From positions 186,001 to 250,000 of the forward strand of contig NZ_JARGEL010000013.1 of assembly GCF_029211265.1 (NCBI RefSeq): a stretch of DNA of 64,000 bases, in the 5' to 3' direction. The notes beneath the pieces are model-generated. The model saw only the letters and a program-made list of their open reading frames with translations, was not told where the DNA came from and made no database searches. Positions 52,977 to 62,596 of this stretch are shown here, one piece after another; positions within the stretch are counted from its first letter, which is position 1, and each line of letters opens with the position of its first letter. Position numbers and translations under genes: made by a program. This stretch comes from Extensimonas soli. GTDB lineage: Bacteria > Pseudomonadota > Gammaproteobacteria > Burkholderiales > Burkholderiaceae_C.

Positions 52977-54308
52977 ATGACCACTGATCACTCACATTCC
53001 TCTCTTCGCTCCCCTTCGTCTCTGCCGCAGCGCCCTGGGCTCTTGCGTCGCCAGATGCTCGCGGCCTTGGCAGTCAGCCCGGCCTTGCCGGCACTGGCGC
53101 AGTTTCGCGTCGAGGTCACGGGCGTGGGGCTGACGCAGCTGCCCGTGGTCATTGCACCGTTTCGCGGCGAGGCGCAATCGCCGCAGAAGATCGCCGCGAT
53201 CGTGCAGGCCGACCTGGAGCGCAGCGGGCAGTTTCGCGGCGTCGATACCGCGGGCGCCGCGCTCGACGAAATGTCGCGCCCCGACCTCGCGCCGTGGCGG
53301 CAAAAGGCTGCCGACGCGCTGGCCACGGGCAGCGTCACGCGCCTGGCCGATGGGCGCTACGACGTGCGCTTTCGCCTCTGGGACGTGGTGCGCGGGCAGG
53401 ACCTGGGCGGGCAGGGCTTCGTCGTCACGCAGGGCGACCTGCGCCTGGTGTCGCACCGCATCGCCGACTTCATCTACGAAAAACTCACGGGCGAGCGCGG
53501 CATTTTTTCCACGCGCATCGCCTACGTGACCAAAGCGGGCGGGCGCTACAGCCTCTGGATCGCCGACGCCGACGGCGAAAACGCCCAGCCTGCGCTCACG
53601 AGCCCCGAGCCCATCATCTCGCCTGCCTGGTCGCCCAGCGGCGCGCAGATCGCCTACGTGTCCTTCGAGTCGCGCAAGCCCGTGGTCTATGTGCACGATG
53701 TGGCCACGGGGCGGCGCCGGCTGATCGCCAACTTCCGCGGCTCCAACAGCGCGCCCGCCTGGTCGCCCGACGGCCGCACGCTGGCCGTCACGCTCACGCG
53801 CGACGGCAATTCGCAGCTGTACCTCATCGACGCGCACGGCGGCGAGCCGCGCCGCCTGATCCAGAGCGCGGGCATAGACACCGAGCCGGTCTTCACCAAG
53901 GACGGCCGCAGCATCTATTTCGTGAGCGACCGCGGCGGCTCGCCGCAAATCTACAAAATGCCCGGTGGCGGCGGCAACGTCGAGCGCGTGACCTTCACGG
54001 GCAACTACAACATTTCGCCCTCGTTGAGCGCCGACGGCCGCTGGATGGCCTACATCGCGCGCATCGGCGGCGCCTTCAAGCTGCACGTCATGGAGCTGGG
54101 CTCGGGCGCGATCACCGCCATCACCGACACCAGCGCCGACGAAAGCCCGAGTTTCGCGCCCAACAGCCGGCTGATTCTCTATGCCACGCAGGTCCAGGGG
54201 CGCGAGGCGCTCATGACGACCACGCTGGATGGCAAGATCAAGGCGCGCCTGGCCGGGCAGAACGGCGACATCCGCGAGCCCGACTGGGGGCCGTTCCAGA
54301 AACAATGA
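52977..54308 (+). CDS. tolB: TolB, periplasmic beta-propeller of Tol-Pal system
   Basis: The 443-residue protein has an N-terminal signal (LLRRQMLAALAVSPALPALAQ) with paired arginines. An N-domain includes VIAPFRGEAQSPQKIAAIVQADLERSGQF, followed by a C-terminal six-bladed propeller with repeats such as ISPAWSPSGAQIAYVSFES, NSAPAWSPDGRTLAV and PVFTKDGRSIYFVSDRGG. It links TolA to Pal. ATG 52977 is chosen for the signal peptide; the frame is open upstream. Confidence 0.96.
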   Translation: MTTDHSHSSLRSPSSLPQRPGLLRRQMLAALAVSPALPALAQFRVEVTGVGLTQLPVVIAPFRGEAQSPQKIAAIVQADLERSGQFRGVDTAGAALDEMSRPDLAPWRQKAADALATGSVTRLADGRYDVRFRLWDVVRGQDLGGQGFVVTQGDLRLVSHRIADFIYEKLTGERGIFSTRIAYVTKAGGRYSLWIADADGENAQPALTSPEPIISPAWSPSGAQIAYVSFESRKPVVYVHDVATGRRRLIANFRGSNSAPAWSPDGRTLAVTLTRDGNSQLYLIDAHGGEPRRLIQSAGIDTEPVFTKDGRSIYFVSDRGGSPQIYKMPGGGGNVERVTFTGNYNISPSLSADGRWMAYIARIGGAFKLHVMELGSGAITAITDTSADESPSFAPNSRLILYATQVQGREALMTTTLDGKIKARLAGQNGDIREPDWGPFQKQ

Positions 54309-54379
54309 ACAATGACCGTCCATCGGGCCGCTGCTCCCCCATTCCCTGTTCCACATCCATGACCTTGCGGAGAACTTCC

Positions 54380-54907
54380 ATGATCCAACGCCTCACCCTG
54401 GCCATTTCCATTGCCGCCCTCGTGGCCGGTTGCAGCTCCGGCGTCAAGCTGAGCGAGCCGCCCGTTGAAGACAAAAACGCCGTCCCCACTAGCGGTGCCA
54501 ATGCAGGCAACACCGCGCAAAGCGCCGTGGCAGGCGTGGACCTGGGGCAAAGTGCGCGCGACGCGGCCGGCCCGCAAGGCGTGAGCCGCCTCGTGTATTT
54601 CGACTTCGACAGCTACGTCATCAAGCCGGAGTTCCAGTCGCTGCTCGAAGCCCATGCGCGTTTTCTCAAGGCGAATCCGAGCCGCAAGGTTTCGATCGAG
54701 GGCCACACCGACGAGCGCGGTGGGCGTGAATACAACCTTGCGCTGGGCCAAAAACGCGCCGAGGCCGTGCGCCGTGCGCTGGCGCTGCTGGGCGTATCCG
54801 ACAGCCAAATGGAAGCCGTGAGTTTCGGCAAGGAAAAGCCCGCCCTCGAAGGCCACAACGAAGACGCCTGGGCGAAGAACCGCCGCGCCGAAATCTCCTA
54901 CCGCTGA
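54380..54907 (+). CDS. pal: Pal, peptidoglycan-associated lipoprotein
   Basis: The 175-residue lipoprotein has the lipobox LVAGC near residue 17 (lipid-carrying Cys after signal cleavage). The OmpA-like domain includes VYFDFDSYVIKPEFQSLLEAHARFL and VSIEGHTDERGGREYNLALGQKRAEAVRRAL, with Asp and Arg that bind diaminopimelate. GGAGAA precedes the ATG. It follows tolB by 71 bp. Confidence 0.97.
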   Translation: MIQRLTLAISIAALVAGCSSGVKLSEPPVEDKNAVPTSGANAGNTAQSAVAGVDLGQSARDAAGPQGVSRLVYFDFDSYVIKPEFQSLLEAHARFLKANPSRKVSIEGHTDERGGREYNLALGQKRAEAVRRALALLGVSDSQMEAVSFGKEKPALEGHNEDAWAKNRRAEISYR

Positions 54908-55668
54908 TGGCCATGGCAGCACATCCATGGTCGTGCTTGCGGCCCGCCAAGGCGCTGCTGGTGCTGGTTTTGTTCTGTGCGTTCTTGCCAGCGGCCCGTG
55001 CGGCCCTGTTCGAGGATGACGAAGCGCGCCGCGCCATTCTGGAGCTGCGCCAGCGCGTCGATCGCCTGACGAGCGACAACGAGCAGCAGCGGCGCGGCCT
55101 GCTTGACCTGCAGTCGCAAATCGAGACGCTGCGTGCCGACCAGGCCAAACTGCGCGGGCAGAACGAGCAGCTGACGCGCGACGTGGCCGACCTGCAGCGC
55201 CAGCAAAAAGACATGGCGCAAGGGGTGGACGCGCGCTTGCGCCAGTTCGAGCCGGTCAAGGTGTCGGTCGATGGCCAGGACTTCCAGGCCGACCCCGCAG
55301 AAAAGCGCGACTTCGAAGCCGCGCTCGCGACGTTCCGCGCCGGCAAGTTTGCCGATGCGCGCACGGCGTTCGCTGGTTTCCTGCAGCAATATCCGCGCAG
55401 CGGCTACGTCCCCTCGTCCCGCTTCTGGCTCGGCAATGCGCAGTACGCCTTGCGCGATTACAAGGCGGCGATCGACAGCTTCAAGCAGCTGCTCGCGCAA
55501 GCGCCGCTGCATGCCAAGGCACCCGAGGCCCAGCTTGCCATCGCCAACTGCCAGATCGAGCTCAAGGACACGCGCAGCGCGCGCAAAACGCTCGAAGACC
55601 TGCTGCGCAGCTATCCGCAGTCCGAAGCGGCCGTGGCGGCCAAAGAGCGTCTTTTGCTATTGAAATGA
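54907..55668 (+). CDS. cpoB: CpoB (YbgF), cell division coordinator
   Basis: The 253-residue protein has a signal peptide ending PAARA, a coiled-coil N-terminal part (ILELRQRVDRL...LQSQIETLRADQAKL) and C-terminal TPR repeats (FEAALATFRAGKFADARTAFAGFLQQYP, SRFWLGNAQYALRDYKAAIDSFKQLL). In E. coli CpoB couples Tol activity with PBP1B. It overlaps the pal stop by one base (TGATG). Confidence 0.93.
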   Translation: MAMAAHPWSCLRPAKALLVLVLFCAFLPAARAALFEDDEARRAILELRQRVDRLTSDNEQQRRGLLDLQSQIETLRADQAKLRGQNEQLTRDVADLQRQQKDMAQGVDARLRQFEPVKVSVDGQDFQADPAEKRDFEAALATFRAGKFADARTAFAGFLQQYPRSGYVPSSRFWLGNAQYALRDYKAAIDSFKQLLAQAPLHAKAPEAQLAIANCQIELKDTRSARKTLEDLLRSYPQSEAAVAAKERLLLLK

Positions 55669-56519
55669 GTGCTGATCACGCAGATTCTGCAATGCTTGCG
55701 GGGCCGCAAGATGTAGATTTGCAGCGCCGCTTCGGCGGCCTCGAGCGCCTCTACGGCATCGCAGGCGCGCAGCGCATCCGTGCGGCCCACGTGGCCGTGG
55801 TCGGCGTCGGTGGCGTCGGCTCCTGGGCGGCCGAAGCGCTCGCGCGCAGCGGCGTCGGGCGCATCACGCTGATCGACTTCGACCACGTGGCCGAATCCAA
55901 CGTCAACCGCCAGATCCATGCCCTGTCTTCGACCCTGGGCCAGGCCAAGGTGCTGGCCATGCAGGCGCGCATCGCCGAGATCAACCCCTGCTGCCGCGTC
56001 ACCTGCATCGAAGAGTTCGCCACGCCGCACAACTGGCCTGCTTTGCTGCCAGAGCCGCCGGACGCCGTCATAGACGCCTGCGACCAGGTGCAGGCCAAGA
56101 CCGCGATGGCTGCCTGGGCGCGTGCGACCGGAGCCATGTTCATCTGCGCCGGCGCCGCGGGCGGCAAGCGCCTGGCGCACAAGGTCGACATTGCCGACCT
56201 CAGCGCCGTCACGCACGACCCGCTGCTCGCGCAGCTGCGCTATCGCCTGCGCAAACACCACGGCGCGCCGCGCACGGGTAAAGCCATAAACACCCCCTGC
56301 GTCTTCAGCCGCGAGGCCGTCGCCCCGCCAGATGCCTCCTGCGCCGTACAGGGCGACGGCACGCTGAGTTGCCACGGCTACGGCTCGGTCGTCACCGTGA
56401 CCGCGACCTTCGGCCTGTGCGCCGCCGGCTGGGTGCTCGACCGCCTCGCGAGCCCATCGCAAAAAATCAAGGTGTCTGAAAAAGACGCTATAATGCAAGG
56501 CTTTACTGCATGCGGGTAA
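55665..56519 (+). CDS. tcdA: TcdA, tRNA threonylcarbamoyladenosine dehydratase
   Basis: The 284-residue ThiF/E1-like protein has the nucleotide-binding VAVVGVGGVGSWAAEALARSGVGRITLIDFDHVAESNVNRQ, then DACDQVQAKTAMAAWAR and GDGTLSCHGYGSVV. Length and context fit TcdA (CsdL), which forms the cyclic ct6A modification at tRNA position 37. It overlaps cpoB by 4 bp (ATGA). tRNA-Lys, which reads ANN codons and so carries t6A, follows directly. Confidence 0.9.
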   Translation: MSADHADSAMLAGPQDVDLQRRFGGLERLYGIAGAQRIRAAHVAVVGVGGVGSWAAEALARSGVGRITLIDFDHVAESNVNRQIHALSSTLGQAKVLAMQARIAEINPCCRVTCIEEFATPHNWPALLPEPPDAVIDACDQVQAKTAMAAWARATGAMFICAGAAGGKRLAHKVDIADLSAVTHDPLLAQLRYRLRKHHGAPRTGKAINTPCVFSREAVAPPDASCAVQGDGTLSCHGYGSVVTVTATFGLCAAGWVLDRLASPSQKIKVSEKDAIMQGFTACG

Positions 56520-56538
56520 GCATGCAGCGGCAAAAAAT

Positions 56539-56614
56539 GGGACGTTAGCTCAGCTGGTAGAGCAGCGGACTTTTAATCCGTTGGTCACAAGTTCGAATCT
56601 TGTACGTCCTACCA
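56539..56614 (+). tRNA. tRNA-Lys (anticodon TTT)
   Basis: The 76-nt sequence folds fully: acceptor GGGACGT with ACGTCCT (one G-T pair), D arm GCTC...GAGC, anticodon stem GCGGA/TCCGT with loop CTTTTAA (anticodon TTT), T loop TTCGAAT, and CCA encoded at 56612-56614. Confidence 0.97.
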
Positions 56615-56622
56615 ATAAAATC

Positions 56623-56657
56623 AAGCACTTAGCGCAGAAATGCCTAGGTGCTTTTTT
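56623..56657 (+). terminator. Rho-independent terminator after tRNA-Lys
   Basis: AAGCACTTAGCGCA pairs with TGCCTAGGTGCTT (one mismatch, one bulge) around a GAAA tetraloop. A run of six T follows. Confidence 0.8.
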
Positions 56658-56768
56658 CTTGGCTGGGTGCCATGTAAGGGCGCGTGTAAGCCGATTTTTG
56701 CAACCCAGTTTGGCCCGTTGGGTACACCCAATGGCCAAACCGAGAGAAAACGGTCGTGCAGTGGCTGC

Positions 56769-56954
56769 GTTCAACCCAGATTGTCCATGAGGCGGTGCTG
56801 CGCACCTACGCGGGTGCTGGCGGACGTCTGCCGGTCATTTTGGCCGCGGCTTCGTCGTTCATGGCACCGGCCATGCACTCCTCAGCCGCGACCAAACTGC
56901 CTCGCCAGCCGCCTCGCCATCATCCCGCGTCCTCATGAACAATCTGGGTTCAAC
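56769..56954. mobile_element. MITE-like element with 24-bp inverted ends
   Basis: Left end 56769-56792 (core AACCCAGATTGT) and right end 56931-56954 (core ACAATCTGGGTT) are inverted copies matching at 22 of 24 positions. The 186-bp unit encodes no recognisable protein and ends 8 bp from the lysS stop. It is probably a non-autonomous or decayed insertion element; no target duplication is obvious. Confidence 0.6.
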
Positions 56955-56961
56955 CGCTGCC

Positions 56962-58566
<1,605 letters not shown>

Positions 58567-58624
58567 CAGCGTGGCGCTGATCGATAGGCCAAAAACGGCT
58601 GATTTTAGGTTTTTGTGGCCTTGG

Positions 58625-58636
58625 GATAATCCGCCC
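58625..58636 (+). promoter_or_regulatory. Extended -10 element just before murJ-like ATG
   Basis: TGGGATAAT (TG-N-GATAAT, -10 at 58625-58630) ends 6 nt before the ATG and no ribosome site is present. This spacing suggests a leaderless mRNA. Confidence 0.4.
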
Positions 58637-60238
58637 ATGTTTTTCAAAGCCGGGGTCTTGTCCTTCGCCTTGCTGCTGGCAAGCCGCGTGCTCGGCCTGG
58701 TGCGCGAATCTGCCCAGGCGGCGGCTTTTGGCGCTTCGGGTTTGGGCGACGTGGCCGTGTTGATGCTCAGCCTGCCCGACTGGCTGGCGGGCGTGCTGAG
58801 CAGCGGGGCGCTCGCCTATGTGCTGCTGCCGCACTGGGCGCGCGAGACGCCCGCGCAGCAGGACGCTACGCAAAAATGGGTGCAGCGGCGCCTGCTTTGG
58901 CTGGCGGCAGCGCTTGCTCTGCTGTTGTGGCTGGCGCAGGGGTCGCTGGCCGCATGGCTGTTGCCGGGCGTGGCCCCGCAGCTACGCAACGCTGCGCTGG
59001 TCTGGAGCGCGTTGGCTTTGCCAGCGGCTTTGCTCGCGGGGCTCTGGGGCACGCGGCTGCAGCACGAGTGTGATTTCGTCGGGCTCTACAGCGCCAATCT
59101 GGTGGTGAACGCCGTGGTGATCGCGGCCTTGCTTCTGCTTGCCCGCGAGGGTGGCGCGCAGGGTGTGCCGCAGGGTGTCAGTAACCTGCTGGGCGCGAGC
59201 TTGCTGGCCGCGATGCTGCTGCGGCTGGCCTGGCAGGGCTGGCGCCTGCACCGGGCGAGGATGCCGAAGCGCGCGCCTGTGGCGGCATCCGGGCCTGCCT
59301 TGGTGGCTGCGGTGGATGAGCCTGCGGCGCATTTGCCGCCGACCCTTCCCAAGCCGGTCGGGCTCCCGGGTTGGCACAGCTGGCTGTGGGCGGCACTGGC
59401 CGCGGGCCTGCCTTTGACTTTGCCTTTTGTCGCGCGCAGCCTGGCCTCGGCAGCAGGCGCAGGCACTCTGGCCGTGTTCAATTACGCCTGGAAATTGGTC
59501 GAACTGCCGCTGGTGCTGGCCATACAGCTCGTGGCTGCGCTGGCCTTCCCTGCGATCGCGCGCGCGCATGCGCAAGCGGCCACGCCCGAGGTGCCCGACG
59601 GGCTGCACAGCCCCGCCATGGCCCAGGCCGTGCGCAGTTCATTGGCGCTGGCGTGGACGCTGGCCTGCGCCGCGGCGGCGGCCCTGGTCGTCGGCGCGCC
59701 GGCGCTGGCCAGCCTGCTGTTCGGCTGGGGGCGCATGCAGTCCGGGGCGCTCGCGCAAGTGGCCGCGTGGGGGGCCACGGGGGCGTGGGGGCTGCTGCCG
59801 CAGGCGTTGGCCGCCGTGGCGCTGACCGTGCTGGCCACGCTGGGGCGGCTGCGCCTGGCGGTGTGGGCGTACGCGTTGGCGCTGGCCGTTTTGTTGCTGG
59901 CAGGCGCGGCGGGCCTGCACCAAGGGCGTGCGCTGATGGGTTTGCTCAATATCCTGTTTTGCGGCGTGGCCTTGGCCGCCTGGTGGGGGCTTGGGCCGGT
60001 GGCGCGCCAGTGCCTGCCCGTGCGTGCCATGCTGGTGCCTTTGGCGGTGCTGCTCGCCCTGGCCTGCGCCGCCCAGTGGTGGGCTGCGGCAATGGGCGAT
60101 CTGGGGCGCGCGGCGCTGGTGCGGGACTTTGGAAGAAATCAGGCATTCATGCTTGTCTGTTCAGCATGGTCAGCTATTCTTGTGATAGTTGCAAGCTGGT
60201 TCGGGGCGCCGCAGTTGCGTGAGGCCTTGCGGTCATAA
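58637..60238 (+). CDS. MurJ-like (MVF family) lipid flippase, probably for a surface polysaccharide
   Basis: The 533-residue protein has about 14 hydrophobic segments. It begins [42 protein letters not shown], matching the conserved MurJ first helices (SRxLGLVRE). It is clearly different in detail from a typical beta-proteobacterial housekeeping MurJ start, and it is followed by polysaccharide genes. I therefore read it as a paralogue serving an exported glycan, although true MurJ is not excluded. Confidence 0.75.
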   Translation: MFFKAGVLSFALLLASRVLGLVRESAQAAAFGASGLGDVAVLMLSLPDWLAGVLSSGALAYVLLPHWARETPAQQDATQKWVQRRLLWLAAALALLLWLAQGSLAAWLLPGVAPQLRNAALVWSALALPAALLAGLWGTRLQHECDFVGLYSANLVVNAVVIAALLLLAREGGAQGVPQGVSNLLGASLLAAMLLRLAWQGWRLHRARMPKRAPVAASGPALVAAVDEPAAHLPPTLPKPVGLPGWHSWLWAALAAGLPLTLPFVARSLASAAGAGTLAVFNYAWKLVELPLVLAIQLVAALAFPAIARAHAQAATPEVPDGLHSPAMAQAVRSSLALAWTLACAAAAALVVGAPALASLLFGWGRMQSGALAQVAAWGATGAWGLLPQALAAVALTVLATLGRLRLAVWAYALALAVLLLAGAAGLHQGRALMGLLNILFCGVALAAWWGLGPVARQCLPVRAMLVPLAVLLALACAAQWWAAAMGDLGRAALVRDFGRNQAFMLVCSAWSAILVIVASWFGAPQLREALRS

Positions 60239-60248
60239 TCCCGCCCTC

Positions 60249-61112
60249 ATGATCGAGTTTCTGCAGATCACCAACGACCCCGCGCTGGCGCGGCGTTGCG
60301 CTGCGCTGCCGGGCATGCGCATGTTCGTCGATCTGGAGCGCCACGGCAAGGCCGAGCGCCAGGCCGGGCGCAGCACGTTCATCAGCACGCACACCCTGGA
60401 CGACGTGGGCCGCATGCGTTGCGCCCTCGATCAGGCGCCGTTTCACGCGCAAGACGCTGGCTCCAAAGCGCACAAGGCGCGCCTCATGGTGCGGGTGAAT
60501 CCCCTGCATTCTGGCAGTGCACGAGAAGTCGATGCCGTGCTGGCGCAAGGGGCCGACTGGCTGATGCTGCCCATGTTCCACACGCCCACTGAGCTGCGCA
60601 CTTTCAGCGCCCTGGTCGCGGGGCGTGCGCCCATCGTCGCATTGCTGGAGACGGCGGGCGCGCTGCGCTCGCTCGAGGCGTGGGTAGCCACGCCCGGTTT
60701 GTGTGAGGTGTTCGTCGGGCTCAACGACCTGCACCTCGAGCTCGGCTGCCGCTTCATGTTCGAGCCGCTGGCGCTGGGCCTGCTCGAGCCCGTGGCGGCA
60801 CAGGCGCGGGAGCGGGGCCTGCGCTTTGGCTTCGGCGGGCTTGCGCGGCTCGACGAGGGGCTGCTGCCGGGGCGCGACGTGCTGGCCGAGCACCTGCGCC
60901 TGGGCTCGCAAGCCGTGATCCTCTCGCGCACCTTTCACCGCAGCGACGCGCCGACCACCCTCGAGGAAGCCATTGCCGAGTTGCGACAGGCCGAGGCCGC
61001 GCTCGCCGGACGCACGGCGCAGCAGGTACAGGCCGACCGCGCACGCATCGCCGAGCGCATTGCTGCGATCGCCGCGGCCCAGCCTGCAGCGCAGGAAATG
61101 CTTCGTAAATGA
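60249..61112 (+). CDS. HpcH/HpaI aldolase / citrate lyase-family protein
   Basis: The 287-residue protein shows MRMFVDLERHGKAERQAGR, ARLMVRVNPLHSGSAREVDAVLAQGADWLMLPMF and PIVALLETAGALRSLEAW. EVFVGLNDLHLELG is also present, in line with the pyruvate/PEP-lyase TIM-barrel family with Glu and Asp metal ligands. Members in polysaccharide loci have unknown substrates. A CATAAT hexamer (60234-60239) lies shortly before the ATG, overlapping the flippase stop; the ATG at 60249 has no ribosome site. Confidence 0.75.
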   Translation: MIEFLQITNDPALARRCAALPGMRMFVDLERHGKAERQAGRSTFISTHTLDDVGRMRCALDQAPFHAQDAGSKAHKARLMVRVNPLHSGSAREVDAVLAQGADWLMLPMFHTPTELRTFSALVAGRAPIVALLETAGALRSLEAWVATPGLCEVFVGLNDLHLELGCRFMFEPLALGLLEPVAAQARERGLRFGFGGLARLDEGLLPGRDVLAEHLRLGSQAVILSRTFHRSDAPTTLEEAIAELRQAEAALAGRTAQQVQADRARIAERIAAIAAAQPAAQEMLRK

Positions 61113-61672
61113 TGAGCTGCAAGCGCTTGCTGGACGTGGCCCTGTCGCTGCTTTTGCTGTGCCTGCTGAGCCCGCTGCTGCTGCTGGCGGCGCTGGCGAT
61201 CGTGCTCGAAAGCGGCTGCCCCGTGCTGTACCGCCAGACCCGGCTGGGGCTGCACGGAGAGCCCTTCGGCATGCTCAAATTCCGCAGCATGGTCCAGAAT
61301 GCCGCGGCCATCGGCCCCTACTTCACGCAAACCGACGATCCGCGCATCACCCGCGTGGGGCGCTTCATCCGCCGCACCAGCATCGACGAGCTGCCGCAGC
61401 TGTGCAACGTGCTGCGGGGCGAGATGAGCCTGGTCGGCCCGCGGCCCGACGTGCCGGCGCAGCGCGCGCTGTATTCCGACGCCGACTGGGCGCAGCGCTG
61501 CAGCGTGCGCCCCGGCATCACCGGCCTCGCGCAGGCGCTGTACCGATCCGAATCGACCGAGGCGCAGCGCCTGGCCGCCGACCTGCGCTACACGCGCGAA
61601 GCCTCTTGCTGGCTCGACCTGAAAATCCTGCTCCTGACGCTCAAACGCCTGTCAGGAAAAGGGGGAAACTGA
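61109..61672 (+). CDS. Undecaprenyl-phosphate sugar transferase (bacterial sugar transferase family)
   Basis: The 187-residue protein has one N-terminal hydrophobic segment ([30 protein letters not shown]). The family blocks are [60 protein letters not shown] and RPGITGLAQ. It is the small single-domain type (PglC/WcaJ C-terminal-like) that puts the first sugar on undecaprenyl phosphate. It overlaps the aldolase-like gene by 4 bp. Before the insertion it would have been followed by asnB after only 2 bp. Confidence 0.93.
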   Translation: MMSCKRLLDVALSLLLLCLLSPLLLLAALAIVLESGCPVLYRQTRLGLHGEPFGMLKFRSMVQNAAAIGPYFTQTDDPRITRVGRFIRRTSIDELPQLCNVLRGEMSLVGPRPDVPAQRALYSDADWAQRCSVRPGITGLAQALYRSESTEAQRLAADLRYTREASCWLDLKILLLTLKRLSGKGGN

Positions 61673-61673
61673 A

Positions 61674-61730
61674 CATGTGCGGCATCTTCGGCTACTGGGA
61701 TCGGGCGCGGCGCGCCTTGCCGCACGAGGC
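61674..61730 (+). repeat. Left 57-bp direct repeat (asnB start copy 1)
   Basis: This segment is identical over all 57 bp to 62540-62596. It covers the asnB ATG and its first 18 codons plus one preceding C. Confidence 0.97.
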
Positions 61731-61737
61731 GCCATAA
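61675..61737 (+). pseudogene. asnB 5' remnant left by the toxin-antitoxin insertion
   Basis: This open frame reads MCGIFGYWDRARRALPHEA then P and stop. Eighteen codons match asnB exactly, then the sequence diverges at the insertion junction (61731). It keeps the original position 2 bp after the sugar-transferase stop. It is probably still translated as a 20-residue peptide with no function of its own. Confidence 0.9.
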
Positions 61738-61748
61738 AAGATCGAAGA

Positions 61749-61777
61749 TTGACTTTATATACCTGTTCATATATATT
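61749..61777 (+). promoter_or_regulatory. Promoter and likely operator of the toxin-antitoxin pair
   Basis: TTGACT (61749-61754) and TATATT (61772-61777) are 17 bp apart, close to consensus. The spacer holds TATATA...TATATA inverted blocks (61757-61775), a plausible antitoxin operator. The stretch is much richer in A+T than its surroundings. The toxin ATG lies only 5 nt after the -10, so the mRNA may be leaderless. Confidence 0.65.
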
Positions 61778-61782
61778 TTGTC

Positions 61783-62145
61783 ATGCTCGGAAACGAAAGG
61801 CCTCTTGAATGGATCGGCAGCAGCTACAAAGACTTGATGACTCTGCCTGCGGACGTTCGACGGTTTTTTGGCTTTGCCTTATCGTTGGCGCAGGCGGGTG
61901 ACAAGCATGACGCGGCCAAGGCGCTCAAAGGCTTTGGTGGTGCTGGGGTGCTGGAGGTGGTGGAAGACGATGCAGGCGGCACCTACCGTGCCGTGTACAC
62001 CGTCAAGTTTGCCGAAGCAGTGTTTGTCCTTCACTGCTTCCAGAAAAAAAGCAAGCGCGGCATTGCCGTGCCAAAGGAGGACATGGAGATCATCGAGGCA
62101 AGGCTGAAAATTGCCGAAGCGTATGTAAAGGGGGCGCGGAAATGA
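61783..62145 (+). CDS. higB: HigB-like toxin, RelE superfamily (Gp49-like, DUF891)
   Basis: The 120-residue protein reads LEWIGSSYKDLMTLPADVRRFFGFALSLAQAG, then AKALKGFGGAGVLEVVEDDAGGTYRAVYTVKF and FVLHCFQKKSKRGIAVPKEDM. This is the phage Gp49-like HigB pattern. Such toxins cut mRNA on the ribosome. It is followed by the antitoxin with a 4-bp ATGA overlap; toxin-first order is typical of HigBA. Base composition is less GC-rich than neighbours, pointing to recent arrival. Confidence 0.9.
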   Translation: MLGNERPLEWIGSSYKDLMTLPADVRRFFGFALSLAQAGDKHDAAKALKGFGGAGVLEVVEDDAGGTYRAVYTVKFAEAVFVLHCFQKKSKRGIAVPKEDMEIIEARLKIAEAYVKGARK

Positions 62146-62477
62146 AAACTCGACTTGTCGATGGCGTTGAAGTGCGCCAAGGCTCAGGCAACGTGTTTGC
62201 CGACCTTGGCTTGGCTGATGCCGAAAAACTCAAGATCAAAATGGGTCTTGTCATCGAGATCAGGAAAGCCATGCGCAGCCGTGGTCTGACACAACAGGAA
62301 GCTGCCAAACGGATGGGCATTACCCAGCCCAAAGTTTCCGACATGATGCGCGGCGACTTCACCAACCTGTCTGAGCGCAAACTGATGGATTGCCTTACGC
62401 GGCTGGGCTACGACATTGAAATCAAGGTGCGACCTGCCAAGGCGGAAGTCGGGCATCTGATGCTTGCGGCGGTTTGA
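62142..62477 (+). CDS. higA: HigA-like antitoxin, XRE-family regulator
   Basis: The 111-residue protein has a helix-turn-helix MRSRGLTQQEAAKRMGITQPKVSDMMRGDFTNLSERKLMDCLTRLGYDIEI near residues 45-95. This is the XRE-like antitoxin type that pairs with Gp49-like toxins. It should neutralise the toxin and repress the promoter at 61749-61777. Confidence 0.9.
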   Translation: MKTRLVDGVEVRQGSGNVFADLGLADAEKLKIKMGLVIEIRKAMRSRGLTQQEAAKRMGITQPKVSDMMRGDFTNLSERKLMDCLTRLGYDIEIKVRPAKAEVGHLMLAAV

Positions 62478-62539
62478 TGCCAAGCCTCCAGCGGGCTGTG
62501 TCCCGCAAACATAGCGACGTCGTGAGGAAGGCATAAGGC

Positions 62540-62596
62540 CATGTGCGGCATCTTCGGCTACTGGGATCGGGCGCGGCGCGCCTTGCCGCACGAGGC
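62540..62596 (+). repeat. Right 57-bp direct repeat (start of intact asnB)
   Basis: This segment is identical to 61674-61730. It begins one base before the functional asnB ATG and runs through codon 18. Confidence 0.97.

Larger units (their letters stand above)
56615..56961. other. Non-coding interval between tRNA-Lys and lysS
   Basis: These 347 bp contain a terminator and a small element with inverted ends, listed separately. The stretch 56658-56768 between them has open frames but none with a family match, and codon pattern is poor. It could be decayed mobile DNA next to a tRNA gene, a common insertion site, but I see no integrase motifs. Confidence 0.6.

Noticed and set aside
56539-56660. 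Integrated element using the tRNA-Lys 3' end as attachment site
   Set aside because: No duplicated tRNA 3' fragment was found in the window and no integrase is present.
60120-60140. GGGACTTTGG inside the murJ-like gene as another palindrome arm
   Set aside because: Only a short stretch matches and there is no inverted partner nearby, so it is probably chance.
61675-61737. A regulatory leader peptide before the toxin gene
   Set aside because: It is fully explained as the duplicated start of asnB with a chance stop just after the junction.
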